DNA of 39,531 nt from NCBI GenBank assembly GCA_030621845.1, contig JAUXHA010000011.1:1-39531 (forward strand), given 5' to 3'. The notes beneath the pieces are model-generated. The model made no database searches. It was not told where the DNA came from and was given only the letters and a program-made list of their open reading frames with translations. Numbering within the stretch: position 1 is the stretch's first letter; each line of letters starts with the position of its first letter. The position numbers were made by a program, and so were the translations under genes. This DNA is from Spongiibacteraceae bacterium (GTDB lineage: Bacteria > Pseudomonadota > Gammaproteobacteria > Pseudomonadales > Dasaniaceae). Positions 13,434-24,175 of the stretch are shown here, piece after piece.

Positions 13434-15550
13434 ACCACACAGCGTTTAAAAGGCGGCAGGGAATCGAGCATAGCCTGGCCATAGCGACGACTAACAATGC
13501 GCCGATCCAGCAAGGTTACCCGACCACGGTCAGTTTCAGTACGCAACAGGCGGCCGCTGGCCTGAACCAGGCGCAGTGCCGCATCGGGAACGGAAATATC
13601 CATAAACGGATTGCCGCCCGAAGCTTCAATCCACTCCGCCAGCGCCGACTCAACAGGCTGGTCAGGTACCGCAAAAGGAATCTTGGCAATCACCACATGA
13701 GTACAATACTGCCCCGGTAAATCTACCCCCTCAGCAAAGCTGGCCAAACCAAACAGGGCACTTTGCTCACCCGCGTCCACCGCCTCCTTATGCATCCGCA
13801 ACATTTCATGCTTGGGGTAACTGCCCTGCATAATGATCCGCTGCTGCCAGTCGACAGACAGGCCTTCATAGACGGCCTCCATCTGCTTTTTTGAAGAAAA
13901 CAAAATTAAACTGCCCGTATCCTCACTGAGCAAGCGGGGCAACATAGCAACCAGCGCCTCGGTATGGGCATCGGGGTCAGAGGGGTCACAATCCATTGCC
14001 GGCACATGCAACTCCCCGGCCAGCGCATAATCAAAGGGGCTGGGAACAATCGCATAACGGGTTGATGCAGGCGGCCCCGCGCGCATCGCAAAGCGCTGAA
14101 ACTGGCCAAGCGCCGCCAATGTCGCCGAGGTGACCACCGCGGCATAACAGCGAGACCACAGGTAATGCGAAAGCGTTTTCGCCGCTAAAATCGGGCTGCT
14201 GGCCACTTCAAAATCCAGGCTACCGCCTGCGCCTTCAACCACATTTACCCAGCGCCCACGGGGCGGGTCTTCTGCCTCTACCGCCCGACTGTAATCTCGC
14301 CAGAGACTGTCATTGCTATCGGCTCGCGCTTTTAACATCGCCAGCGCTGGATACCAGGCTTCCGCTTCACCTTTAGCAATGGAGTGACCCTCTGTTTCCA
14401 TCGCTTCTTCCAGCAAGCTGCAGCTCAGGTCGAGGGAATGCTCCATTTTGTGAAACAACGAAGCCAACTCAAGCGCCTGCAACCGAAGCCCTTCAGGAAC
14501 AATGCCCTGGGTGAAACGATGACAGGGCAAACCACCCCATTTACCCGGCTCCAGCGACACCACGCTCTCCAGGCTGGTAAAAACCATTTCCAAATAATCT
14601 TTAATCTGCTCCATGATTTTGGGTAAGGGCTGTAACTGCTTAGCGATACCCTCCCCCAGTTTTGGTGCCGCTTTGGCCAATAATTTTATCCCCTGCTCCA
14701 GCCAGCGCTCGGTCGAACGTAAACGACTAAACTGGGAAAAATGACTAATCGCCTTATCCGGTAAATGATGCCCCTCATCAAAGATATAAATCGACTCTTC
14801 GGGGTCCGGTAGTATAGCGCCACCACCGAGGGCGAGATCTGACAGCACCAGGTCATGATTGGTAACAATCACATCCACTTTACCCAACTGCTCACGGCCC
14901 TTATAAAAACAGCACTGGCTAATATTGGCACAACGCCGTCCCGTACACTGCGCATGATCCGTTGTTACCCGGGACCACACCGGCACCTCCAGCACCTCTG
15001 ACCAACTATCACGATCGCCATCCCACTCACCCGCCGCCAGTGCCGTCAACATGCTCTCGTATACCGTCAGGCTTTGCGTGTCGACTTTGAGTGGTAACTC
15101 ATCGGGGTATAAGGCCATGGTTTCCGCATTGGCCGAATTATCCTGCAGTACGCTATCGAGCTTGGACAAGCACAAATAACGCCCTCGCCCCTTGGCCAGG
15201 GCAAAATTAAAAGACAGGCCACTGTGACGGAGAATATCCGGTAGATCCTTGTAGACAATTTGTTCTTGCAAGGCGACGGTAGCGGTGGAAATAATCAGGG
15301 TTTTCTCTAAGGCCTGGGCAATAGGAATCGCCGACACAGCGTAGGCAATCGTTTTACCGGTACCGGTTCCCGCCTCCACCACACAAACCGGCGCTTCGGT
15401 ATCGGTTTGATTTTCATCCTGACGGGCGGTCAGGGTTCGCGCCACTTCGGCAATCATTAAACGCTGGCCATAACGTGCCGTTAAGCCCTTACTCTCCAAC
15501 AGCGAGCTGTAGGCCTGTTGAATGGTTTGTTTTAGCTCATCGGTCAGCAT
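13430..15550 (-). CDS. dinG: DinG-type ATP-dependent DNA helicase
   Basis: DinG is an XPD-like 5'-3' helicase with an iron-sulfur cluster that resolves R-loops, forks and related structures. The 706 residues match the family. Walker A is EAGTGTGKT (59-67), the DEAH-like box is DEGH (258-261), and candidate cluster cysteines are C127, C202, C207 and C213. C-terminal helicase motifs include SSKKQMEAVYEGL, FAEGVDLPGQ and QASGRLLRTETDRG. It starts 16 bases after the acyltransferase stop and so is probably the last gene of a minus-strand run. No LexA box was recognised nearby, unlike E. coli dinG. YoaA is the alternative assignment. Confidence 0.88.
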   Translation of the reverse strand: MLTDELKQTIQQAYSSLLESKGLTARYGQRLMIAEVARTLTARQDENQTDTEAPVCVVEAGTGTGKTIAYAVSAIPIAQALEKTLIISTATVALQEQIVYKDLPDILRHSGLSFNFALAKGRGRYLCLSKLDSVLQDNSANAETMALYPDELPLKVDTQSLTVYESMLTALAAGEWDGDRDSWSEVLEVPVWSRVTTDHAQCTGRRCANISQCCFYKGREQLGKVDVIVTNHDLVLSDLALGGGAILPDPEESIYIFDEGHHLPDKAISHFSQFSRLRSTERWLEQGIKLLAKAAPKLGEGIAKQLQPLPKIMEQIKDYLEMVFTSLESVVSLEPGKWGGLPCHRFTQGIVPEGLRLQALELASLFHKMEHSLDLSCSLLEEAMETEGHSIAKGEAEAWYPALAMLKARADSNDSLWRDYSRAVEAEDPPRGRWVNVVEGAGGSLDFEVASSPILAAKTLSHYLWSRCYAAVVTSATLAALGQFQRFAMRAGPPASTRYAIVPSPFDYALAGELHVPAMDCDPSDPDAHTEALVAMLPRLLSEDTGSLILFSSKKQMEAVYEGLSVDWQQRIIMQGSYPKHEMLRMHKEAVDAGEQSALFGLASFAEGVDLPGQYCTHVVIAKIPFAVPDQPVESALAEWIEASGGNPFMDISVPDAALRLVQASGRLLRTETDRGRVTLLDRRIVSRRYGQAMLDSLPPFKRCVV

Positions 15551-15566
15551 TAATTAGCAGGCCCTA

Positions 15567-16721
15567 TCAACACAGGGATTTTTTCCGCTCAATTGTATTG
15601 GCATAAATACCCAATGCATACACCTTGTGTTCGACCGGCAGTGCGTCCATACGCAACTGGAATTCCCGCTCCCGCTGCTCCATCCCAAGGGGTGAAAACA
15701 GCGTATGATTTTCCGAATAAACGCCGTCCGGATAGCTACCATGGAGCATTTTATAAGCAAAGAAATTGGAGGGGTGGAGAATATAATTGTTCACTACTTG
15801 CCGATCCACAGCATTAGCAACTTGCTCGGCATTATCAAATTCACCCGACAGAGGAACACCAAAACTGACATGGACGTGGCCTTTATTCCCGGTTATTCCC
15901 AGAGAAATACTCGTCGCATCTTCATGCTCACTTTTCTCATATTCTCCATGAGCAGCCTTTTCATACAATTCCTTCGCCTTGGCTCCATCACAGGGGTCCA
16001 GCTCATAGGAAATAGCCACGGGCACTATCTGTAACTTATTAATATATTCTGAAAAGCTTTCCCGAGCTTTGTGCTGGCTCATTGCCAGCATCTTAATAAT
16101 CGCCGGTTCAGTGCGATCAATCCCGTCTTTGGCCCGGCCCTCGCGCTGGGCTATCCATATAGAGTTATTGTCTTGCTCCTGGGAGTGGCGAATATAAGCT
16201 GATAATTTTTTATACGCAGCAAAAATTTGCCGCGGCCCTTTGGCCGAGCGCCGTACAATAAAACTTTTATTAATTCGCATCAGGTCAGAAATATAGGGCT
16301 TTGTTAGCAAGTTATCGCCGATGGCTATTCTTACTGTGTCATGGTCATTATGGTAGAGAGCATAACTGAGAAAAGCGGGATCCAGGGCAATATCACGGTG
16401 ATTACTCATAAATAAATACGGCTTATCGGAATCCAGCACATCGAGCCCGGACACCGTAAACCGGGTGGTAGTGTCTTCGGTCATCCGATCCATGTATTTT
16501 TTAACAATATCCTGAAAATCACGGACAGTGCTCACATTGCGCAATTCCCGTTTCAGTATCCAGCGAACCAATGGCACCAGCAACGGCGACAAAAAAGCGA
16601 GCCAGCCCTGTAAACGCAAACTGCTTATTGCAGCGATAAATTCATTATCAGCCAGCAGCCTGCTGAGTACGGCAGGTACTTCAGCATCGTGGTAGGGGCG
16701 AATATCAGCAAATTCATCCAT
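15567..16721 (-). CDS. glycerolipid acyltransferase (PlsC/PlsB-like)
   Basis: The protein resembles 1-acyl-glycerol-3-phosphate acyltransferases, which move a fatty acyl group to a lysophospholipid at the inner membrane. I choose the ATG at 16721, giving 384 residues starting MDEFADIRPYHD; an upstream TTG at 16781 would add a Pro-rich tail without a ribosome site. The catalytic HX4D motif is SNHRDIALDP (His about 108, Asp about 114), and the substrate motif is REGRAKDG. A hydrophobic patch (LAFLSPLLVPLVRWI, about 41-55) may attach it to the membrane. It sits between an LLM oxidoreductase and dinG on one strand; a functional link is not evident. Confidence 0.82.
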   Translation of the reverse strand: MDEFADIRPYHDAEVPAVLSRLLADNEFIAAISSLRLQGWLAFLSPLLVPLVRWILKRELRNVSTVRDFQDIVKKYMDRMTEDTTTRFTVSGLDVLDSDKPYLFMSNHRDIALDPAFLSYALYHNDHDTVRIAIGDNLLTKPYISDLMRINKSFIVRRSAKGPRQIFAAYKKLSAYIRHSQEQDNNSIWIAQREGRAKDGIDRTEPAIIKMLAMSQHKARESFSEYINKLQIVPVAISYELDPCDGAKAKELYEKAAHGEYEKSEHEDATSISLGITGNKGHVHVSFGVPLSGEFDNAEQVANAVDRQVVNNYILHPSNFFAYKMLHGSYPDGVYSENHTLFSPLGMEQREREFQLRMDALPVEHKVYALGIYANTIERKKSLC

Positions 16722-16803
16722 AGCAGAAAAGACGATCCAATTGTGTTCAGGAGGCGGCGAACAATAACGGATTATGGGCAAATAGTCATCCGGCGCGGCA
16801 GCC

Positions 16804-17688
16804 TTATCGTGGCGATTGCGCCTGCATTTTCACCATAATCTGCTCGGCAAACTGATCCATATTACGCTTTTTAGCATCCAGGGAGGAGTGATCACCCAGC
16901 GAAAAACGGAAAGGCAGGTTGACTGTCGCAGTCATTCCACAGGCTTCCAGCTCGTTCAATACAGCCACCTCCGGCGGTGAATACAAACCCACCACGGTTT
17001 CAAAGCTCTCCTGCTCTCTACCGTATTGCCGGCGCAGCTCGGTGAGTTGAGACAGGATAGCAGGAACTTCCTCCGGCATATTACCGTGACCAATCCAGCC
17101 ATTGCCCAGCTTGGCAGCACGGCGGAGCGCCGCACTGGAGCTGCCACCAATAAAAATCGATGGGGGCTGCAAGGGCCGCGGGCAAAGCTTAATACTCTCA
17201 AACTGAATCGTCTCACCCTGGTACGCTACCCAGTCCCCCTGCCATAGCATCCTTAAAACCTCCAGGGTCTCATTCATGCGCTTACCACGAGTAGTGAAAT
17301 CAACACCATAGGCATCAAACTCCTCTTTCATCCAGCCAACACCAGCGCCGAGGATAAAACGATTATCACTGATCAGCGCCAGGGTAGCAGTGGCCTTGGC
17401 CACCTCAATAGGGTTCCTCAGCGGCAGTACATAAACAGAGGTAGAAAATTTCAAGCGGGTAGTGACCGCGGCCATTGCCGCAATGGTCACCCAGGGGTCA
17501 GGATAGACACTCTTATCATCGATGGGGCATTTGCCATCCGGCGTGTAAGGGTAAGGTGAATTCTGGACTTTGGGAAACAACGCGTGATCTGCCCCCATCA
17601 CCCCCTCAAAACCAAGCTCTTCAGCATGTCTGGCAACACCGATCAACTGCTCCGTTTCCATCCAGGGAACCATTTGCCAAAATTTCAC
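16804..17688 (-). CDS. LLM-class flavin/F420-dependent oxidoreductase
   Basis: This 294-residue protein has the luciferase-like monooxygenase (TIM-barrel) pattern: GVARHAEELGFEGVMGADHAL near the N-terminus, RLKFSTSVYVLPLRNPIEVAKATATL, the RFILGAGVGWMKEEFDAYGVDF signature near 110-130, RGKRMNETLEVLRMLW, and PPSIFIGGSSSAALRRAAKLGNGW. Such enzymes use FMN or F420 to oxidise small organics; in gammaproteobacteria the cofactor is often unclear. It is the first gene of the minus-strand run that continues to the acyltransferase. The substrate is unknown. Confidence 0.88.
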   Translation of the reverse strand: MKFWQMVPWMETEQLIGVARHAEELGFEGVMGADHALFPKVQNSPYPYTPDGKCPIDDKSVYPDPWVTIAAMAAVTTRLKFSTSVYVLPLRNPIEVAKATATLALISDNRFILGAGVGWMKEEFDAYGVDFTTRGKRMNETLEVLRMLWQGDWVAYQGETIQFESIKLCPRPLQPPSIFIGGSSSAALRRAAKLGNGWIGHGNMPEEVPAILSQLTELRRQYGREQESFETVVGLYSPPEVAVLNELEACGMTATVNLPFRFSLGDHSSLDAKKRNMDQFAEQIMVKMQAQSPR

Positions 17689-17879
17689 GTCAATTTCTCA
17701 TTTTTAAAATGAATCAACTGTTAACACACTCCCCAATAATAACATGCCATGCGACCACCATATAGGAAGCACAGCCCCTGAACTGACCTTTCTAATTTGT
17801 TAATTCCCCACCTAAACCCACTCAATCAGCGACGCTCTCATGCTACTATCGCTGCAAAATTTACCTTTGGAGAATTAGT

Positions 17880-18107
17880 ATGGAACCCTTCACAAGTCTG
17901 TTCATCACCTTCGGTGCCGCCTGCCTGCTACTAAGCTGGGTTATTTTACTCATCGTCAGCTCAAAAGAAGACTTTACCTGGGGTCTGTGCAGCGTATTTC
18001 TACCACCACTTTCCTACGCCTACTGCCTGCTCGAATTTGATAAAACCAAGGGTATTCTTGGTCTGGCCACTATCGGCTGGTTACTGATCTGGCTGGGTAT
18101 CGGCTAA
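17880..18107 (+). CDS. small membrane protein of unknown function
   Basis: The 75-residue product has two or three predicted membrane segments: one near residues 4-26 (SLFITFGAACLLLSWVILLIV), a moderately hydrophobic middle (LCSVFLPPLSYAYCLL) and one at the end (GILGLATIGWLLIWLGI). The sequence between them has SSKEDFTWG and EFDKTKG loops. GGAG lies 8 bases before the ATG, a good ribosome site. It is transcribed alone, divergent from the LLM gene. I do not recognise the family. Confidence 0.7.
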   Translation: MEPFTSLFITFGAACLLLSWVILLIVSSKEDFTWGLCSVFLPPLSYAYCLLEFDKTKGILGLATIGWLLIWLGIG

Positions 18108-18407
18108 GTATCCACCACCAACCCTTCAAGAACGCATCGGAAGGAGCCCTGCGCCCCATTTTCCAGAAGCTCACAATTCAACGCTTACACGTAAGATGAC
18201 ATGACTTTAATTGGATTTTTACGAAATAAGCACTATAACCTATACAGTCAATCGGCTGAGAAGGCTATTAGCTTACCCAGCAACATTACAAGACCGTAAC
18301 AGTTCACAAAACTGTATATAATTACCTTTTTGAAACTGACAATTTTTGACATTCGGTGCTAGAATTCGCGCCACAAATTTTACACTACAGGATTAACGAG
18401 ACAGGTC
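18108..18407. other. intergenic region before the small secreted protein
   Basis: No gene was seen. It contains a short inverted repeat, ACAGTT-CACAA-AACTGT (18299-18315), and the promoter listed next. Confidence 0.45.
18336..18365 (+). promoter_or_regulatory. candidate extended -10 promoter
   Basis: CTGACA (18336-18341) and TAGAAT (18360-18365) are 18 bases apart, and TGC precedes the -10, giving an extended -10 element. It lies about 45 bases before the secreted-protein start. Confidence 0.45.
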
Positions 18408-18680
18408 ATGAAAAAATATTTATTCGCTATTGCTGCCAGTACTTTCCTGATATTTTCTTTAAATGCTTCGGCAGCAAAGCCTATCAGCATCACCTTCCAA
18501 TCCAATGAAACCACTCCTGATGGCGTAGAATATTCCAACTACATCGTAAAATGCTCTAATGGACAAAAGCAACCGATTACAGCCTGGAATAAACGCAAGA
18601 AATGGTGTGTCGGTGAATCCACTGAGAATTGCTCTAAGAAACAAATAACCACCGCCAAGCAAGCCTGTAAAGCTTCATAG
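18408..18680 (+). CDS. small secreted cysteine-containing protein
   Basis: The 90-residue product has a clear signal peptide (MKKYLFAIAASTFLIFSLNASA, cleavage after ASA near residue 22). The mature part of about 68 residues is basic, with four Cys (in VKCSN, KWCVG, ENCSK, QACKA) that could form two disulfides in the periplasm or outside. It has its own promoter. There is no similarity I can name; a role as periplasmic or secreted factor is only an inference from the signal peptide. It faces the convergent tyrosine phosphatase gene. Confidence 0.7.
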   Translation: MKKYLFAIAASTFLIFSLNASAAKPISITFQSNETTPDGVEYSNYIVKCSNGQKQPITAWNKRKKWCVGESTENCSKKQITTAKQACKAS

Positions 18681-18740
18681 CGATTGTCTTTCTGAACCTG
18701 GGCCACGGCCAATATCGTCGTAGTCCAGGTTTATTGTCTT

Positions 18741-19736
18741 TTAAAGAAGATAAAAACTTTGCAATAATTTTTTCTCTTCTTTGCCTATTCCCAGCATTTC
18801 CTCAAAATAAATATCCATTGTGCTGAAATTGTCATCTATCGCTTTAAACGCTGCGGACAAATAACGTTCATTCACCGCCAACATTGGCCGCATAACCTCA
18901 TGCGCACCCTGCCAATTATATTTCTTTGAAATCCGACTAATTTCACGCTCTATATTGAAGTACTCCCCGGTCAACAGGTAATCATGCATTACAATCGCCC
19001 TGTCTACGCCCAGGGCCGAAAGAATCATTGCCGCCGCAAAGCCCGTGCGGTCCTTCCCTGCACTGCAATGTACCAGCGAGGCCTTGCTATCGCTATTGAG
19101 TAAATTACTGAACATTTTTTTATAACTGGGTGCATGATCAATAGCGAACTCGGTATTGATCACTGACATGAAAGCCTCCATATCAACCGCCGTAAGATTG
19201 CCATCAGCAAGACTATCGAAGAAGTTAAGCGTGCTACCTGGATCAATGGGTAAGTCGCATACATTGGGTTGTACTTCAGGAAACAAGCTGACATCTTTTT
19301 CAGCCTCTTCTGTACGACGAAAATCAAAGACCGTTTTAATATTCAGGTTATCAAAATAGGCTATGTCAGTATCCGAAAGCGAAGCCAACTGACCGGACCG
19401 GTAAAGCTTGCCCCATCTAACCCGCTGGCCATCTCGAGTAAGATAACCACCATAATCACGAAAATTGGGGGTACCCTCAAAAGCCAACCAATGCTCTGCC
19501 AATACACGACTATCGCCCTGTGCAGGCGTCAGATGAAAAAAATGCCGCCTGTTGATATCGTCCAGGGTGATTTCCAGCTCAGTTGAATCAACGACATAGG
19601 ATTGAAACCCGCCCTCGAGACAATCAGCCGACAAGCTAGGCGTGACCCCTACATCCAGCCCAGACATCTCATCACTGAATGACAAGCGGTAGGTAGCTGC
19701 ATTACGGGTAACTTTAATCGATAAATTGCTTAACAT
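18741..19736 (-). CDS. tyrosine-protein phosphatase (Y_phosphatase3-like)
   Basis: The 331-residue protein carries the CX5R catalytic loop HCSAGKDRTG, with Cys224 and Arg230, and the family block NFRDYGGYLTRDGQRVRWGKLYRSGQL near 91-117 (written in part: FRDYGG, LYRSGQL). This is the bacterial dual-specificity/PtpB-like group known to remove phosphate from tyrosine or lipids. There is no signal peptide. The first 75 residues form an extra N-terminal domain, partly beta-like, seen in some relatives. No kinase partner or polysaccharide locus is adjacent, so the substrate is unknown. Confidence 0.85.
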   Translation of the reverse strand: MLSNLSIKVTRNAATYRLSFSDEMSGLDVGVTPSLSADCLEGGFQSYVVDSTELEITLDDINRRHFFHLTPAQGDSRVLAEHWLAFEGTPNFRDYGGYLTRDGQRVRWGKLYRSGQLASLSDTDIAYFDNLNIKTVFDFRRTEEAEKDVSLFPEVQPNVCDLPIDPGSTLNFFDSLADGNLTAVDMEAFMSVINTEFAIDHAPSYKKMFSNLLNSDSKASLVHCSAGKDRTGFAAAMILSALGVDRAIVMHDYLLTGEYFNIEREISRISKKYNWQGAHEVMRPMLAVNERYLSAAFKAIDDNFSTMDIYFEEMLGIGKEEKKLLQSFYLL

Positions 19737-19958
19737 CTCTCACTCAACATCATACACAGGTCGCCGCGACCATAGAAACCACGCCCGCACAGACTTTAAT
19801 CAATAGCAAAGCAATCCGCCCTGGTGTTATCCGGGTAAAGTCCAGCGAGTAGCAGAAAAGAGTATAACTAACTCAGGCCGACAAAAATAGAAACGTAGCC
19901 TGATTCGAGCAAGGATAGAATACAAACAAAGAGTGGAACTGAGGAGTAGCGTCAACTC

Positions 19959-20282
19959 CTAGATGAGTAGCGCCAGGTCAACGACCATGTTCATGGACTT
20001 CATACGGCTTTTATAGCGTCGCGCCATATTATTATATTGAGCAGCCACGTCATGCATCTTATCAACCGCTGCATCGTGCCTGTTATTATTGTTAATACAG
20101 GAAAGGAATGTTTCCTGTCGAACGAGATAGTGCTTAACTGCGCTCTGGGCTCTCAGGATATCCTCCATGACCGCCACATCCGGATCGGGCAATAACGGCT
20201 CAGCAGCCTCCGTACAAGCTGAATGAGCCACTGAAGTAGCCAGCAGTAATAAACATGTCATCATTGAGAGGAATAACTTCAC
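19959..20282 (-). CDS. secreted small hypothetical protein
   Basis: The 107-residue product starts with a signal peptide (MKLFLSMMTCLLLLATSVAHSA), with cleavage likely near residue 20-22. The mature part is mostly helical, with two Cys (one right after the cleavage region, one in LSCINNNN) and many charged residues. It does not carry a proper lipobox. The stretch AVKHYLVRQETFLSCINN is similar in style to other small periplasmic helical proteins, but I cannot name a family. It stands alone between the phosphatase and the divergent NTF2-like gene. Confidence 0.65.
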   Translation of the reverse strand: MKLFLSMMTCLLLLATSVAHSACTEAAEPLLPDPDVAVMEDILRAQSAVKHYLVRQETFLSCINNNNRHDAAVDKMHDVAAQYNNMARRYKSRMKSMNMVVDLALLI

Positions 20283-20557
20283 CGTTTTTACCTGTTTTTT
20301 TTACTTTGGGCTCGATTTAAAGCTTAGCCCCGATCATTAATTATTTCACCCGTTAAATATGAACACTAATCCCTTGACTTTTAATCCCGTCAAAAAAGCC
20401 CGGAGAAACCCTTATTTCATCGGGGTCTGGCGTCACTGTAAATAAACTATTTAGGAGAAATCTGTTGGTTCTATTAAAAAAAAGTCTAAGAAAAACCCAT
20501 TCAGGCGGGATCAATTTTGTGAAATACTACCAATCGATGTAAAAAGAGGCGGATTAA

Positions 20558-21010
20558 ATGAACCATCATCAGCAAATTGAACAGCTGCTGTACCTTTACG
20601 CCGAAAGAATTGATCTGGGGGACTTCAAAGCGGTTGCGGATTTATTTCGTCACGCGAGTATTGTTGATCCAGGCGGCAGCACAGTAGCCAAAGGCTTTGA
20701 GCAAGTTCTCACCTTGTATCAGCAATCAACCCGTATTTATGACGATAACCACACACCCCATACCCAGCATGTCACCACTAATATCATCATCGATGTTGAA
20801 CCACAGGGACAGACGGCGACTGCCCGCTCCTGTTTTACTGTTTTCCAATCCCTGCCGGATTTCCCCCTGCAAGCGATTATTGCCGGGCGCTACCACGACA
20901 CGTTTGAGCAAGTGGAGCAGCACTGGCGCTTTACCAAGCGGGTCATGCGACCGGAATTGCTGGGGGATTTAAGCCGGCATTTGCTGGCAAACCTCCCTGA
21001 CAATCTTTAA
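20558..21010 (+). CDS. NTF2-like/SnoaL-fold protein
   Basis: The 150-residue protein fits the nuclear transport factor 2/SnoaL superfamily: an N-terminal helix pair (QIEQLLYLYAERIDLGDF), a beta-rich middle (TTNIIIDVEPQGQTATARSCF) and the end block AGRYHDTFEQVEQHWRFTKR. Members include small isomerases, dehydratases and ligand binders; catalytic residues vary and cannot be assigned here. GAGG precedes the ATG. It lies alone upstream of rpsT. Relatives often sit with steroid or aromatic degradation genes, but nothing of that kind is adjacent. Confidence 0.75.
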   Translation: MNHHQQIEQLLYLYAERIDLGDFKAVADLFRHASIVDPGGSTVAKGFEQVLTLYQQSTRIYDDNHTPHTQHVTTNIIIDVEPQGQTATARSCFTVFQSLPDFPLQAIIAGRYHDTFEQVEQHWRFTKRVMRPELLGDLSRHLLANLPDNL

Positions 21011-21058
21011 CCGCAGTAAAAATAGTCACCAGAGGGGCCTCAACCAGGCCTGTTCAGC

Positions 21059-21087
21059 TTGACACCAGCACTCGAACAAGGAATAAT
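21059..21087 (+). promoter_or_regulatory. rpsT promoter
   Basis: A consensus TTGACA (21059-21064) and AATAAT (21082-21087) are 17 bases apart, giving a start near 21094 and a short leader to the GTG of rpsT. Confidence 0.7.
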
Positions 21088-21132
21088 AGCGCCTCTTAAA
21101 TTTCTGACCCCCCGAATTCGAGGAATATTACA

Positions 21133-21399
21133 GTGGCGAATTCTCCACAAGCTAAAAAACGTGCCCGTCAGGCTGAAAAGCGTCGTAAACACAATGCCAG
21201 CCTGCGCTCGGTAGTACGCACATCCATCAAAAAAGTCCTTGCTGCAATTGATAGTGGTAATGCTGAAGAAGCCAAACAGGCCTATACCGCAGCAGTCCCA
21301 GTGATTGACCGCATGGCTGACAAGGGTATTATTCACAAGAACAAGGCTGCTCGCCATAAGAGCCGCCTGAGTGCGCAGGTTAAGGCTCTCGCAGCCTAA
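21133..21399 (+). CDS. rpsT: 30S ribosomal protein S20
   Basis: S20 binds 16S rRNA early in 30S assembly. The 88-residue basic protein has the family start [21 protein letters not shown] and the second-helix part [17 protein letters not shown]. The start codon is GTG at 21133, preceded by GAGGAA; a weak non-ATG start is typical for rpsT and is part of its autoregulation in E. coli, where the start is UUG. It has its own promoter and a strong terminator shared with the convergent proB. Confidence 0.97.
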   Translation: MANSPQAKKRARQAEKRRKHNASLRSVVRTSIKKVLAAIDSGNAEEAKQAYTAAVPVIDRMADKGIIHKNKAARHKSRLSAQVKALAA

Positions 21400-21413
21400 G
21401 CCACACACTCTGT

Positions 21414-21451
21414 GCACAAAAAAACCGGCTAATGCCGGTTTTTTTTGTGCA
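21414..21451. terminator. bidirectional terminator between rpsT and proB
   Basis: A-rich and T-rich arms flank ACCGGC-TAAT-GCCGGT, so the hairpin has a T-run on both strands and can end rpsT on the plus strand and proB on the minus strand. Confidence 0.9.
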
Positions 21452-21468
21452 CAGAAAGCCAGGGCATT

Positions 21469-22593
21469 TCATATCAACACCATATTATCTCGGTGAATCA
21501 ACTCTTTTTCACCCTGATAACCCAGTGACGCCTCAATGTTCAGACTACTGGCACCAATAATTTTTGCTGCCTCCCCTGCACCATAATTAACCAGGCCTCG
21601 TGCGACCTCAATACCCGCAGCATTAACACAGGCAACCAGCTCACCACGTTCAAAACTGCCCCGCACAGCCTTAACCCCTACCGGCAACAAACTTTTACCC
21701 GATACTTTCAAGGCTTCGACAGCGCCATCATCCAAAACCAGGCTGCCGGACAATGGCAACATACCCGCCAGCCACTGTTTTCGAGCCACGAGGGGTTGCT
21801 GCCCGGAAACCAGCAAGGTACCTACAGGCTCACCCGCAGCGATCCTCGTTAATACCTGTTCCACAGCGCCACCGGCAATCACCGTACTCGCCCCCGAACG
21901 AGCAGCCAGTTTCGCTGCCCTAAGCTTGGTCACCATGCCGCCACGCCCCATAGCACCGCTGCCTGCCCCCGCCATCTGTTCCAGCCGACTATCGCCTGCA
22001 TTAGCCATGGGTATTAGTGCGGCAGCAGGATCCTCGCGAGGATCTCGCTCATACAAGCCATTTTGATCAGTGAGAATAATCAATGCGTCCGCATCGATTA
22101 AATTCGCGACCAATGCAGCCAGGGTATCATTATCGCCAAAGCGGATCTCATCAGTCACTACCGAGTCATTTTCATTGACCACCGTAATCACACCGAGTTT
22201 TATCAGCGTGGTTAAGGTACCGCGTGCATTGAGGTATCTATCCCGAGCAGAAATATCGTCATGCCCCAACAGTACTTGAGCCGTATGCAGGCCGTATTCC
22301 TGAAAAGCGGATTCATAGGCCTGTACCAGCCCCATCTGGCCAACAGCCGCTGCCGCCTGTAAATTACTCAGGGAATGGGGGCGCTCAGCCCACCCCAATC
22401 GCGTCATGCCCTCGGCAACAGCCCCGGAAGATACCAGCACCAGCTCAATGCCCCGCTGCCTAAGCTCGGCCATTTGCGCTACCCAGGATGTAATTGCGGC
22501 AACATCCAGGCCTTTGCCATCAGCTGTTAATAAGGCGCTGCCTATTTTAATCACCCAACGTTTGGCGTTTTTAATCGATTCTCGCGCTGTCAT
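21469..22593 (-). CDS. proB: glutamate 5-kinase
   Basis: ProB phosphorylates glutamate to gamma-glutamyl phosphate, the first step of proline synthesis, and is inhibited by proline. The 374 residues contain the amino-acid kinase fold (VIKIGSALL near 14-22, [12 protein letters not shown] near 52-63, VVNENDSV near 137-144, [10 protein letters not shown] near 213) and a C-terminal PUA domain (from about 280, [18 protein letters not shown]). It follows obgE by 15 bases on the minus strand, a gene order common in gammaproteobacteria. Confidence 0.97.
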   Translation of the reverse strand: MTARESIKNAKRWVIKIGSALLTADGKGLDVAAITSWVAQMAELRQRGIELVLVSSGAVAEGMTRLGWAERPHSLSNLQAAAAVGQMGLVQAYESAFQEYGLHTAQVLLGHDDISARDRYLNARGTLTTLIKLGVITVVNENDSVVTDEIRFGDNDTLAALVANLIDADALIILTDQNGLYERDPREDPAAALIPMANAGDSRLEQMAGAGSGAMGRGGMVTKLRAAKLAARSGASTVIAGGAVEQVLTRIAAGEPVGTLLVSGQQPLVARKQWLAGMLPLSGSLVLDDGAVEALKVSGKSLLPVGVKAVRGSFERGELVACVNAAGIEVARGLVNYGAGEAAKIIGASSLNIEASLGYQGEKELIHRDNMVLI

Positions 22594-22608
22594 ACTATCC
22601 CACCTGAC

Positions 22609-23881
<1,273 letters not shown>

Positions 23882-23901
23882 AATATCAATTTGACGCGGT
23901 A

Positions 23902-24159
23902 TTAAGCCGTAACAATACTGACAAATTTACGGTTTTTAGGACCTTTCGTCTCGAACTTTACTACGCCAGCTGCTTTTGCGAACAAAGTGTGGTCAGTGCC
24001 ACAACCTACGTTTTCGCCCGCATGAAAACGCGTGCCGCGTTGACGAATAAGGATATTGCCCGCCAGTACTTCCTGGCCACCATAGCGCTTAACACCGAGG
24101 CGCTTACTCTGCGAATCGCGACCGTTATTAGTACTACCGCCTGCTTTTTTATGAGCCAT
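23902..24159 (-). CDS. rpmA: 50S ribosomal protein L27
   Basis: L27 reaches the peptidyl transferase centre and supports tRNA placement. The 85 residues are typical ([19 protein letters not shown], then [21 protein letters not shown]). The mature N-terminus AHKKAGGS is of the gram-negative form that needs only Met removal, without the cleaved extension seen in Firmicutes. It follows rplU by 16 bases and is closed by a terminator. Confidence 0.98.
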   Translation of the reverse strand: MAHKKAGGSTNNGRDSQSKRLGVKRYGGQEVLAGNILIRQRGTRFHAGENVGCGTDHTLFAKAAGVVKFETKGPKNRKFVSIVTA

Positions 24160-24175
24160 TTCTTATCTCCAATGC

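Noticed and set aside
18310-18330. possible LexA box CTGTATATA
   Set aside because: Only the left half matches; the second CAG half-site is missing.
18696-18735. AACCTGG/CCAGGTT possible terminator after the small secreted protein
   Set aside because: The loop is over 20 bases and the T-run is interrupted, so it is too weak to call.
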